Shown piece by piece: positions 7,942 to 16,095 of a DNA stretch of 59,361 nt. Within the stretch, counting starts at the first letter, position 1. Every line of letters starts with the position of its first letter. The DNA lies in NCBI GenBank assembly GCA_002418725.1, contig DIER01000035.1:6645-66005 (forward strand), in the 5' to 3' direction. This DNA is from Acholeplasmataceae bacterium UBA5769 (lineage in GTDB: Bacteria > Bacillota_I > Bacilli_A > Acholeplasmatales > Acholeplasmataceae). The notes below the pieces were generated by a model that searched no databases, was not told the origin of the DNA, and saw nothing but the letters and a program-made list of their open reading frames with translations. The translations under genes and the position numbers were made by a program.

Positions 7942-8694
7942 ATGGACATTTTCTATGGCATCCTCATGTTTATCATAGGTGCATTGTTGACATCGTTTTT
8001 TGAATTACTTGCAGACCGCATACCTTTAAAAAAATCCATCATGGGTAGGTCAATGTGTGACCAATGTCAACAAACCCTAAGTTGGATAGATATTATCCCC
8101 ATATTGGGCTATATCATTCGAAAAGGAAAATGTTCAATGTGTGGGAAAAAGATCTCAATCTGTTATCCTATCTTAGAACTTTTAGGTGGTCTTGTCTTTC
8201 TTTTCTCCTATCTTTATACAGGCTTTCAAATCGAAACATTTATCATACTCATCATGTTTTCTGTGTTTTATATCGAGTCAAGATCTGATCAAAAGCATAT
8301 GATCGTGATCGATCGTGTATGGATGATAGCAACCATTCCATTGATCGTTTTCCGTATCATTCAAGGCACATGGTTGACTTATCTAATATCTTCACTTGTG
8401 CTCTTTATCGTTTTATTTCTCATCGCTTATATTTCAGCCAAAATCTATCACCGTGAAGCATTAGGTGGTGGTGATGTGAAACTTTATGTTTTTATTGGCT
8501 GGTTACTCACCCTCACACAAGGATTTCTCTCCTTATTTCTCGCATCTATACTCGGTCTCATTTATGGTATGATTAAAGTAAAGAAGAAATCTTCAGTGTT
8601 TGCTTTAGTGCCGTTTATTGCCTTAGGTGTCATCATCTCCTATTTTTATGGGGATCAGATTATCGAAGGTTATCTTAATCTTTTAGGGATGTGA
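7942..8694 (+). CDS. pilD: Prepilin peptidase (A24 family)
   Basis: A 250-residue polytopic membrane aspartyl peptidase that cleaves and usually N-methylates prepilins. The cytoplasmic zinc-binding cysteines form two pairs, SMCDQC and CSMCGKK, near residues 39-75; this region is associated with the methylase activity. The second catalytic Asp lies in the GGGDVKL motif near residue 180, and the first Asp most likely is in SRSDQKH. About seven to eight hydrophobic segments can be seen. It would process the major pilin and the three minor pilins of this locus. The stop overlaps the next gene. Confidence 0.92.
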   Translation: MDIFYGILMFIIGALLTSFFELLADRIPLKKSIMGRSMCDQCQQTLSWIDIIPILGYIIRKGKCSMCGKKISICYPILELLGGLVFLFSYLYTGFQIETFIILIMFSVFYIESRSDQKHMIVIDRVWMIATIPLIVFRIIQGTWLTYLISSLVLFIVLFLIAYISAKIYHREALGGGDVKLYVFIGWLLTLTQGFLSLFLASILGLIYGMIKVKKKSSVFALVPFIALGVIISYFYGDQIIEGYLNLLGM

Positions 8695-10151
8695 TGCGCA
8701 TGTTTAAAAAAAGATCGGATATTGCCATTTTCTTCACCGATGAACGCGTTGGTTTTTTTCAACGACATGCCTTCTTAGAGCAAGCTGCTTATCAATCCAT
8801 TCCGCTTGAAAAAGGTTCGATTGAAAATGGCTACATCAAAGAACCTGAAAGAGTTTTAGAGACACTTCAAAAATTATTTGAGACATATAACATTCAACCA
8901 AGAACCATCACCTTATTGATTCATGATCAAAATCTTTTGATTCGTGATGTGAAGATTAAGCGTGATGATTTAGGTAAAAAAACGATAGAACAATACATGA
9001 ATGAGCAGATGGGGAAAACCCTTCATTTTCCTTATCCAGAACCTGTGGTCACCCATTTTGTGAGGGAAGAAAATGAAGAGCTCATCCGTGTGATTGCGCT
9101 GATCACGGATGGTCATTTACTTCATGCATACCATGATCTTTTTGATCATCTGAATGCAAAAGAAGTGAAGTATGAAATCTCAGCCATACCTTTCTTTAAT
9201 GTTTACCAAAACAAGGTCAGTCAGCTCGATGATATCGTGATGTTTGTTAATCTTTATCAAGGTATGTTTTCGATCCAAATTCTTGAAAAAGGATTTCCTA
9301 TTTTCAACTTGATTGAAGAAAATGATGGCGCTGTTGAAGAATATGCACTCATGATTGAAAATTATGTGGAGCGTATCGCAAATTACTACCGGTTCAATTT
9401 AAGAAAAGGAAAACAAACCATCAGCAAAGTATTGGTGTTTAACATGAATGATGATGTTGAAGATCAGGATTTAAGCAAAGTATTGATTAAAAAACTTTCA
9501 AGTTATAAAGCACAGCTATGCGATTTTCATGTAGAAGAAACTTTCCAAAAAGCCCTTCCTAAAACATGTAAACTGCCGTATGCCATCTTTTTAGGTGAAT
9601 CTTATCGTCTACAGCATAACATTGACTTTAAATTACAGCGAGTTCCCAAAAACAGGATTTTAGGGCATAAACTCATGGTCGTATCATTCGCGATTGTTGC
9701 ATTGATGCTCCTTGTTTATATTCCCTATTACGCTATGACAGAAGAAATCAAGTTACAACAAAATAGAAACAACGCCCTACAAATGCAATTAGACATGTTG
9801 ATTCAAGAAACACCAGCAAACCCTATTATTCCAACAGATCAACTCAACTACAATACAGCATATCAATACATTCAAGGTCAGATTTCTGTGTTTACACCGA
9901 TGGTTAGCCAGCTCATGTTGACACAAAATGCCGATGTCACGATAACGAGTTATCAAGTGAATCCCGGTAGTAAACGCATTATTTTGGTGCTTCAAGGTAC
10001 CAACCAAGACGTTTTATATGAGTACTTGCTTGAGATTTATGAACGTCATGGTGTGGTAGGAGAAGCCACATTAGAAAGATTTATGGTTTCTCAACCAACG
10101 TTTAGAATCACCACACCACAAACGATGGAGGTGACCATCATTTATGCGTAA
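8694..10151 (+). CDS. PilM-PilN fusion-like pilus assembly protein
   Basis: A 485-residue protein. Residues about 1-310 look like the actin-like PilM fold (start FKKRSDIAIFFTDERVGFF, later segments DDIVMFVNLYQGMFSIQIL and ENYVERIANYYRFN). Residues about 315-330 (IDFKLQRVPKNR) resemble the PilN N-terminal INLLP-type motif that normally docks onto PilM. A single transmembrane segment follows (about 326-348), then a coiled region and a ferredoxin-like PilN periplasmic domain. In most systems these are two genes, so this looks like a natural fusion. The ATG at 8694 overlaps the pilD stop (ATGTGATG), and AGGGA is about six bases upstream. The assignment is based on arrangement and pattern, not a database search. 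Confidence 0.75.
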   Translation: MRMFKKRSDIAIFFTDERVGFFQRHAFLEQAAYQSIPLEKGSIENGYIKEPERVLETLQKLFETYNIQPRTITLLIHDQNLLIRDVKIKRDDLGKKTIEQYMNEQMGKTLHFPYPEPVVTHFVREENEELIRVIALITDGHLLHAYHDLFDHLNAKEVKYEISAIPFFNVYQNKVSQLDDIVMFVNLYQGMFSIQILEKGFPIFNLIEENDGAVEEYALMIENYVERIANYYRFNLRKGKQTISKVLVFNMNDDVEDQDLSKVLIKKLSSYKAQLCDFHVEETFQKALPKTCKLPYAIFLGESYRLQHNIDFKLQRVPKNRILGHKLMVVSFAIVALMLLVYIPYYAMTEEIKLQQNRNNALQMQLDMLIQETPANPIIPTDQLNYNTAYQYIQGQISVFTPMVSQLMLTQNADVTITSYQVNPGSKRIILVLQGTNQDVLYEYLLEIYERHGVVGEATLERFMVSQPTFRITTPQTMEVTIIYA

Positions 10152-10704
10152 ATACGATATTTTTGGCAAAAAAATTAGCCAAATCAAGTTTATTTATTCG
10201 TTAGTTCTTGTCTTTTTGATTGCGATTGGTGGTTATTTTGTTGTGATCAACATCCAAGAAAATCGTTTGTATGAGCTCGAACAACAAGAAAGAAAAATTC
10301 AGCGTCAAATCGATTTACTCTTAGCAACTGATCAACCGGTGAGCTATGAAACGATTGAACAATTACTTCCTTATTTACCAAATACCTTTAATCAATATCA
10401 GGTACACCAAGAACTTCAATTTGCCCTAAATGCATCATCCTTTGAGAATGTTTTGCAGTACAATGTGACGTATAACACACAAGCAACCAATCCATTTAGT
10501 CAAAACTTACCTGCAACACTCAAGTATGTCAGAATTTCAGTTCAATTAAGTGTGACCGAACCAGAGAAGATCCTTGATTACTTAGATCAGATCTATCAGT
10601 TAGATAGGCTTTATTACATCGAGCAGATGAACCTCTCCTTTAATCTCGATGGTGCAACCGCACAGATGATTCTTTTCACCTTTTATAATCCATCAAATGA
10701 ATGA
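10144..10704 (+). CDS. PilO-like pilus alignment protein
   Basis: A 186-residue bitopic membrane protein: short cytoplasmic N-terminus, transmembrane helix about residues 15-36, a coiled coil rich in Glu/Gln (NRLYELEQQERKIQRQIDLL) and a small C-terminal domain. This is the PilO/GspM-like plan, and the place after PilM/PilN is the usual one. It overlaps the fusion gene by eight bases, implying translational coupling and an equimolar complex. Sequence identity in this family is low, so orthology rests on topology and position. Confidence 0.7.
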   Translation: MRKYDIFGKKISQIKFIYSLVLVFLIAIGGYFVVINIQENRLYELEQQERKIQRQIDLLLATDQPVSYETIEQLLPYLPNTFNQYQVHQELQFALNASSFENVLQYNVTYNTQATNPFSQNLPATLKYVRISVQLSVTEPEKILDYLDQIYQLDRLYYIEQMNLSFNLDGATAQMILFTFYNPSNE

Positions 10705-10713
10705 GAATGTATG

Positions 10714-10735
10714 AAGGAGCTTTGGCTCCTTTTTG
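10714..10735 (+). terminator. Rho-independent terminator of the pilus operon
   Basis: AAGGAGC pairs with GCTCCTT across a four-base loop and is followed by a T-run. Confidence 0.85.
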
Positions 10736-10769
10736 TTCATGTTGAAATGAGTGATTTGTACATTTTGCG

Positions 10770-10778
10770 TGGTATAAT
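10770..10778 (+). promoter_or_regulatory. Extended -10 promoter for the 10802 gene / ftsK operon
   Basis: TGGTATAAT (TG-N-TATAAT) lies 23 bases before ATG 10802, with AGGAGG between. There is no clear -35 box. Confidence 0.55.
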
Positions 10779-10801
10779 ATACGTTAGGAGGAAAGGCACA
10801 C

Positions 10802-11584
10802 ATGGATATACTTTTGACATTAGGACCGATTCGTTTTGATTTTTCATCGTTGATTAGTTTCTTGATTGGAATTAGTTTCGGATTTTTAGTGTTGTTACTC
10901 ATCTATGTTTATGCCGTTCTCAAAAGCATGAATAAGGGCTTGAAACTGAGAAAAGCCGATGAACAAGATATTGATGAAGAAGAAATAAAGTGGTTGATTC
11001 AAGATGCCATTAAACTTTTTAAAGATAAAGAAACAAGACAAGAAGTAGGTTATGGTAAGCATTTGCTTGAAGTGAATCGTGAACTCTCTGTCGATATTGC
11101 AAAAAAGTTTTATCCCAAGTCAAAATATCCTTATTTAGAGCTAACCCTTGATGAAACGCTTCTACTCAATCATTACATTACAGACCGTTTTCAAGAACTG
11201 ATGTCATCTTCGAGATTACTCAGATTAACCAGAGGTTGGACATTGGCGAAGATTGTTGAAATGAATGAGGTTAAAAACAAGTTTGAACAAAACGCGATTG
11301 TTAAAGCAGCAAAAAAATATTCTGGTTTAACGAAAGCAGCAGGTGCTGTGGTGAACGCGGTGAACCCTGTGTATTGGTTCCGTCGTTTTACCAAAGAAGT
11401 TGCACTTCAAATCATCAGTATTCAGATTGGTGTTGCACTGATCAAGATTACAGGTGAAGAAACCTATAAGATTTACAGTAAGAAAGTCTTTGATACAGAA
11501 AAGACCATTGACATGAATGTGGAAGCTCTCTATGATGATTTAAGAAAAGAAGTCAAACATGTTGTTGAACAGGGGGATGACTAA
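10802..11584 (+). CDS. Conserved-looking membrane protein upstream of ftsK (function unknown)
   Basis: A 260-residue protein I cannot assign. One hydrophobic segment spans about residues 15-41. A mostly helical, charged cytoplasmic region follows, and a weaker amphipathic/hydrophobic stretch near residues 195-230 (VALQIISIQIGVALI). It ends in the same bases where the FtsK-type gene begins, so the two are probably translationally coupled. Because the downstream FtsK lacks its own membrane domain, a role as membrane partner or anchor is conceivable; this is inference only. Confidence 0.75.
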   Translation: MDILLTLGPIRFDFSSLISFLIGISFGFLVLLLIYVYAVLKSMNKGLKLRKADEQDIDEEEIKWLIQDAIKLFKDKETRQEVGYGKHLLEVNRELSVDIAKKFYPKSKYPYLELTLDETLLLNHYITDRFQELMSSSRLLRLTRGWTLAKIVEMNEVKNKFEQNAIVKAAKKYSGLTKAAGAVVNAVNPVYWFRRFTKEVALQIISIQIGVALIKITGEETYKIYSKKVFDTEKTIDMNVEALYDDLRKEVKHVVEQGDD

Positions 11585-11585
11585 A

Positions 11586-13670
11586 ATGAAGAAGGTCAAA
11601 GAAAGCATGGCATTAAACATTGAAAAAGCACCTTTTATCATTCCACAGTTTGTAAAACTTGAAGGTATAAGAGGAAAAACAAAGTACCAAAAGAGCAGAT
11701 TTGTGTCTCCTATTTTTGGTCGTAGTGTCAAAGATGTGGTGACTGTTCCTTTTACGATTAGAGATACTGGAGATACCACCAAACGTTTTGATGCGTTTAG
11801 GACAAAACCTAAATTATCTGAACAAGAAGCGATTAAGAAACATGGTAATAAGTATTATGAATTTACGAATATCGTGTCGATGAAGACAAGAGAAGACTAT
11901 TTTGGACCATCTTCGTATACACCTTCTTTAGATCAAGAAGTGGAACCTAAAGAAGTTAAAAAAACCATTCGTCCTATCGGTAGACATATCAAAGACGTAC
12001 CTGCTTATGAACCAGACCCAATGCCATTTAAAGCAAATCCTGAAGTCAAACGTAGTGTGGCTTATGTACCACCTGTTTTAGCAGAAGAGAAAAAAGTAGA
12101 ACGTGAACCTGTCGTTGAAACATACCGGAGACAACCCATGGAAAAACCGGTTGTTACCTCAGATTTTGGTGCATCAAGAGGTTATGAGCCAGAAGAAGAT
12201 AACCGCTTTATTCAAAAAGAAACGTTTGCTCCAATGCAAGAAAGAAGTTATTTATATCCACCAGTCACCTTGTTTTCCAAAAAACAACGTGACTTAGATG
12301 AAAAACCACAATGGTTATTAGATCAAATCGATGTCATTAATTCAACGTTAAATCAATTTGGTGTTGAAGGCGAAGTTTCAGGATCGAAAAAAGGTCCTAC
12401 CGTAACCCGTTATGAGATTGCTCTTGAGCCTGGGGTTAACGTTAAACGTGTGACATCCATTCAAGAAAACTTGATGATGAACCTTGCTTCAAAATCGATT
12501 CGTATTGAAGCGCCGATTCCGGGAAAACCTTATGTGGGTATCGAAGTGCCTAACGTTAAAACAGAGATTGTCGCGTTTGGTAACGTGGTCGATACCAAAG
12601 ATTTTATGGATGATTTAGATCATCCTCTAAAGGTTGCTTTAGGGGTTGACATTGATGGCGAAAACATTTATGTCGATATTCAAGCGATGCCTCACGGTCT
12701 GATTGCGGGGGCAACCAACAGCGGTAAGTCCGTTTGTGTGAATACTGTTTTAGTGAGCTTGCTGATCAAAAATAGTCCAGAAGATTTAAAACTTATTTTA
12801 ATTGACCCGAAAATGGTTGAATTAACACCTTATAATGATTTACCCCATTTGGTCACACCGGTCATTACCGATGTGAAAATGGCTGCTGCAGCGTTGCAGT
12901 GGGCTGTCAATGAAATGGAAAAAAGATATCAACTCTTTGCAGGTAGTCGTGCAAGAGATATCCGCTCATTTAACGACAATGTCAAACGTGGATTAGTCGA
13001 TCATCCTAAAATGCCTTACATCGTCATTGTGATCGATGAGCTTGCGGATTTGATGATGGTCGCACCTCATGATGTTGAAGATTCAATACAACGCATTACC
13101 CAAAAAGCGAGAGCCGCAGGCATTCATTTACTCGTCGCCACGCAAAGACCGACAACCGATGTTGTTAAGGGGACGATTAAATCCAATATTCCCGCACGTA
13201 TCGCATTCAAAGTGTCATCTTTCGTAGATTCAACGACGATTTTAGATGGTGCGGGTGCTGAAACACTGCTTGGTAAAGGGGATATGCTTTTAAAACGTGC
13301 TGACCGAACACATCGTTTACAAGGTGCTTATATTCCAGATGATGAGATTTATGCAGTCACTGATTTTATTCGTAAGCAATCAAAAACCGATTATATCTTT
13401 GAACACGATGCGTTAAAGCAGCAACTTAAAAATAAACAAGTGATTACCGATGATTTATTTCAAGACGTAGCCCGTTATGTGGTATCCACAGGCAATTCAT
13501 CGATTAATACCATTCAAAAAGAATTTGAAATTGGGTTTAACCGTGCCCAAAGACTTTTTGAAATGATGGAAGAATTTGAAATTGTCTCTCGCGGTCAAGG
13601 CACGAAAGCACGTGAAGTTTTAGTGACTCCGAGTGAATTAGAAGAGATCTTAGCTCAAATCGACGTATAA
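11586..13670 (+). CDS. ftsK: FtsK/SpoIIIE-family DNA translocase without N-terminal membrane domain
   Basis: A 694-residue double-stranded DNA pump for chromosome segregation. Residues about 1-225 are a charged, proline-rich linker. The alpha/beta motor domains follow: Walker A GATNSGKS near residue 374, Walker B IVIVIDELADLMM near 480, and the ATQRPTTDVVKG and DGAGAETLLGKGDML motifs. The C-terminal gamma winged helix (about 625-690) normally reads KOPS/SRS sequences. Typical family members begin with four transmembrane helices; none is visible here. ATG 11586 is favoured over ATG 11577 because the GGGGG ribosome site touches 11577 and is nine bases from 11586. Confidence 0.93.
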   Translation: MKKVKESMALNIEKAPFIIPQFVKLEGIRGKTKYQKSRFVSPIFGRSVKDVVTVPFTIRDTGDTTKRFDAFRTKPKLSEQEAIKKHGNKYYEFTNIVSMKTREDYFGPSSYTPSLDQEVEPKEVKKTIRPIGRHIKDVPAYEPDPMPFKANPEVKRSVAYVPPVLAEEKKVEREPVVETYRRQPMEKPVVTSDFGASRGYEPEEDNRFIQKETFAPMQERSYLYPPVTLFSKKQRDLDEKPQWLLDQIDVINSTLNQFGVEGEVSGSKKGPTVTRYEIALEPGVNVKRVTSIQENLMMNLASKSIRIEAPIPGKPYVGIEVPNVKTEIVAFGNVVDTKDFMDDLDHPLKVALGVDIDGENIYVDIQAMPHGLIAGATNSGKSVCVNTVLVSLLIKNSPEDLKLILIDPKMVELTPYNDLPHLVTPVITDVKMAAAALQWAVNEMEKRYQLFAGSRARDIRSFNDNVKRGLVDHPKMPYIVIVIDELADLMMVAPHDVEDSIQRITQKARAAGIHLLVATQRPTTDVVKGTIKSNIPARIAFKVSSFVDSTTILDGAGAETLLGKGDMLLKRADRTHRLQGAYIPDDEIYAVTDFIRKQSKTDYIFEHDALKQQLKNKQVITDDLFQDVARYVVSTGNSSINTIQKEFEIGFNRAQRLFEMMEEFEIVSRGQGTKAREVLVTPSELEEILAQIDV

Positions 13671-13688
13671 AAAAAAGGATGGTTTAAC

Positions 13689-14432
13689 ATGACCGTAAAG
13701 AAAGCGTATAAGACACTGATCATCACTGTTATCTTTATGATGTTGACCATCATTTTTTATGCTTTAAAAGTGTCCAAACTATCGTTATCGTGGGCGATGT
13801 CAGGATTTGTGATTGCGACCATTGGGAGCATCATTTCCATCGTCGTATCCATTCGTGAAGGCAGTCATAAAAGAGAAATCAGCGAAGGTTTTTGGGCGAA
13901 ACAACGCTTTGAAATCCTTGATTGGTTGACATTTTTGAGTGTCAGTTTAATGGGAATTTTCTTGGTGTTTATGTTTTTCTTTCTCCCCTCTGTGGTCAGA
14001 TATTCCTCGATGTCACCGACATTAAAAGAAGATGATCGCGTGGTGATCTTTCATTTCAACTATGAACCTAAACGAAATGATGTTGTCATCGTTAAAATCA
14101 GTGAGAATTCCTATTACATTAAACGCGTTCATGCCATGCCAGGCGATACGGTTCAATTTGATGATATTGGAGCAGGGAACTACCGCATTGAAATCAATGG
14201 TGTTTTTCCTAAATCTCCAGAGAATGTGGATTATATCGTTGATACTTTAGGAAAAGATGCTATCGTCTCAAAGCTTGTAGGTGATGTTTTACCTGAGGGT
14301 TATTATTTGGTGTTTGGTGATAACGCGAACAACTCCATTGATTCACGTTCAAAGGATATTGGTCCTGTTCATTTAGATCAAATTGTCGGTAAGGCTATTT
14401 TAAGATTATGGCCGTTTGGAGGGATTAAATGA
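13689..14432 (+). CDS. lepB: Signal peptidase I (S26)
   Basis: A 247-residue type I signal peptidase that cleaves secretory signal peptides at the outer face of the membrane. The nucleophile is in SSMSPT (about Ser107) and the general base in YIKRVHAMPGD (about Lys145), with the GDNANNSIDSR box near the C-terminus. Three hydrophobic segments (about 8-30, 35-57 and 75-103) precede the catalytic domain, more than the single helix common in Gram-positive enzymes. The ATG follows an AAAAAAGGATGG ribosome site, 15 bases after ftsK. Confidence 0.93.
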   Translation: MTVKKAYKTLIITVIFMMLTIIFYALKVSKLSLSWAMSGFVIATIGSIISIVVSIREGSHKREISEGFWAKQRFEILDWLTFLSVSLMGIFLVFMFFFLPSVVRYSSMSPTLKEDDRVVIFHFNYEPKRNDVVIVKISENSYYIKRVHAMPGDTVQFDDIGAGNYRIEINGVFPKSPENVDYIVDTLGKDAIVSKLVGDVLPEGYYLVFGDNANNSIDSRSKDIGPVHLDQIVGKAILRLWPFGGIK

Positions 14433-15292
14433 CACATAAACAAATCCAGTGGTTTCCTGGTCACATGTTCAAATCCTTAAGGGAGATCAAAGAGAGAGTC
14501 AAACTTATGGATCTCGTTTTTGTCTTACTGGATGCAAGACTGCCTTTTTCTTCGATGAATCCTGAACTCTATAAAATCATTTCACATAAACCGATGATGT
14601 TACTTTTTAATAAAATGGATTTAGCAGATGATAACATCACACATTACTATATGAAGTATTATCAAGAACAAGGTTATCACACGCTAAAAATAGATGCGGC
14701 AAGTGGTAAAAATGTCCACAAGATTAGACCTCTTGCAGAAGAAATTCTAAAAGAAAAACTGGCACGTGAAAAAGCGAAAGGCTTGAAGACACGCGCACTG
14801 AGATGCATGATTTTAGGGATTCCAAACGTCGGGAAATCGACACTCATCAATCAGTTATCCAAATCTGCAGCAACCAGAGTTGCGAATACACCCGGTGTTA
14901 CGAAATCCCAACAATGGATTAAACTGGGTGATGATTTTGAACTTCTTGATACCCCAGGGGTGTTATGGCCCAAATTTGATGATCCTAAAGTGGGTTATCA
15001 TTTAGCCATCACAGGCGCGATTAAAGATAAAATATTACCAGAAGATGATGTCGTCTTTTATGCTTTAGAGTATCTACAAAGATTCTATCCAGACCGTTTA
15101 AAGAAACGTTATGGCATTGAAGCCACGATGAGTCTCGAAGAAATGCTTGAAACGATTGGTAAGCAAAGAGGTTGTCTACTTAAAGGTGGCGAACTTGATC
15201 TCGCTAGAATCAACCAAATTGTATTAACCGATCTTAGAAATAAGCAGTTAGGAGGACTTTCCTTTGACAGACCTCACGATGTATCAGTTTGA
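14429..15292 (+). CDS. rbgA: Ribosome biogenesis GTPase RbgA (YlqF)
   Basis: A 287-residue circularly permuted GTPase that acts late in 50S subunit assembly. Motif order is permuted: G4 FNKMDLAD near residue 62, G5-like DAASGK near 90, G1 GIPNVGKST near 129, and G3 DTPG near 175. The N-terminal QWFPGHM is the family signature. The start overlaps the lepB stop by four bases. Adjacency to rnhB is the arrangement known from Bacillus. Confidence 0.95.
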   Translation: MTHKQIQWFPGHMFKSLREIKERVKLMDLVFVLLDARLPFSSMNPELYKIISHKPMMLLFNKMDLADDNITHYYMKYYQEQGYHTLKIDAASGKNVHKIRPLAEEILKEKLAREKAKGLKTRALRCMILGIPNVGKSTLINQLSKSAATRVANTPGVTKSQQWIKLGDDFELLDTPGVLWPKFDDPKVGYHLAITGAIKDKILPEDDVVFYALEYLQRFYPDRLKKRYGIEATMSLEEMLETIGKQRGCLLKGGELDLARINQIVLTDLRNKQLGGLSFDRPHDVSV

Positions 15293-15899
15293 AAAAGCAC
15301 TCTATGAAAAAGGAATTACACGGATTGCAGGTGTCGATGAAGCAGGCAGAGGACCTTTAGCAGGACCTGTGGTTGCCGCTGCGGTCATTTTAAAGAAGGA
15401 TGCCGTCTTGCAATACGTGGATGATTCAAAAAAGTTGTCTGAAAAAGAAAGAGAGCTTGCATTAATTGAAATAAAGGAAAAAGCGCTTGCCATCGGTATC
15501 GGTATTTCATCGGTTGAAGAAATTGATTTGATCAATATCTATCGCGCAAGCAGAGAAGCGATGTTATCTGCTATTAAACAATTAAAGGTTAAACCAGAAT
15601 ATATCTTAACTGATGCGATGCCCATGGAAATTGACATTCCCATGGATGCGATCATTAAAGGTGATGCGAAATCCGTGTCGATTGCTGCAGCTTCTATCGT
15701 TGCGAAAACAACAAGAGATGCATACATGATCGAAATGGATAAACTCTTTCCCCAGTATGGGTTTGCCAAACATAAAGGGTATCCAACCAAAGAACATATC
15801 GAAGCGTTGAAAACCTATGGGGTCACGCCGATTCATCGAAAGACCTATCAACCTGTAAAAGAGATACTGGCTAAAGATTTGTTTAATTATCAAGAATAG
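15264..15899 (+). CDS. rnhB: Ribonuclease HII, TTG start
   Basis: A 211-residue endonuclease that cuts RNA in RNA/DNA hybrids and at single ribonucleotides. The acidic active-site residues are seen in GVDEAGRGPLAGP (Asp/Glu near residues 24-25), ILTDA (Asp about 116) and the SIAAASIVAKTTRD region. The TTG at 15264 is chosen because AGGAGG ends eight bases before it, whereas the in-frame ATG at 15279 would be 23 bases away. The gene overlaps the end of rbgA by 29 bases. A terminator overlaps its stop codon. Confidence 0.93.
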   Translation: MTDLTMYQFEKALYEKGITRIAGVDEAGRGPLAGPVVAAAVILKKDAVLQYVDDSKKLSEKERELALIEIKEKALAIGIGISSVEEIDLINIYRASREAMLSAIKQLKVKPEYILTDAMPMEIDIPMDAIIKGDAKSVSIAAASIVAKTTRDAYMIEMDKLFPQYGFAKHKGYPTKEHIEALKTYGVTPIHRKTYQPVKEILAKDLFNYQE

Positions 15900-15920
15900 G
15901 GTGAACAGCACCCTTTTTTT
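15899..15920 (+). terminator. Rho-independent terminator after rnhB
   Basis: GGGTG pairs with CACCC around a five-base loop, followed by seven T. The first G is the last base of the rnhB stop codon. Confidence 0.8.
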
Positions 15921-16043
15921 CGGATTTATGGCAAATCATGTGAAGCAAACAAAGTAAAACGTTATCATTTAGCATACGATAAAGTGAGGAAAAAAAGATA
16001 TATATTATGAAATATATATAGAAAGAAGTCTAAAACTTTTATC

Positions 16044-16071
16044 TTGACAATTGTTTTCTTTACACTATAAT
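16044..16071 (+). promoter_or_regulatory. Strong vegetative promoter of topA
   Basis: TTGACA and TATAAT separated by 16 bases, about 25 bases before the topA start. Both boxes match consensus exactly. Confidence 0.8.
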
Positions 16072-16095
16072 TGATATGGAAATGGAAGTGTTGCC

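Noticed and set aside
15606..15911. 101-codon minus-strand ORF opposite rnhB
   Set aside because: It lies fully against a well-supported gene, shows odd residue composition and begins beyond the terminator without a ribosome site.
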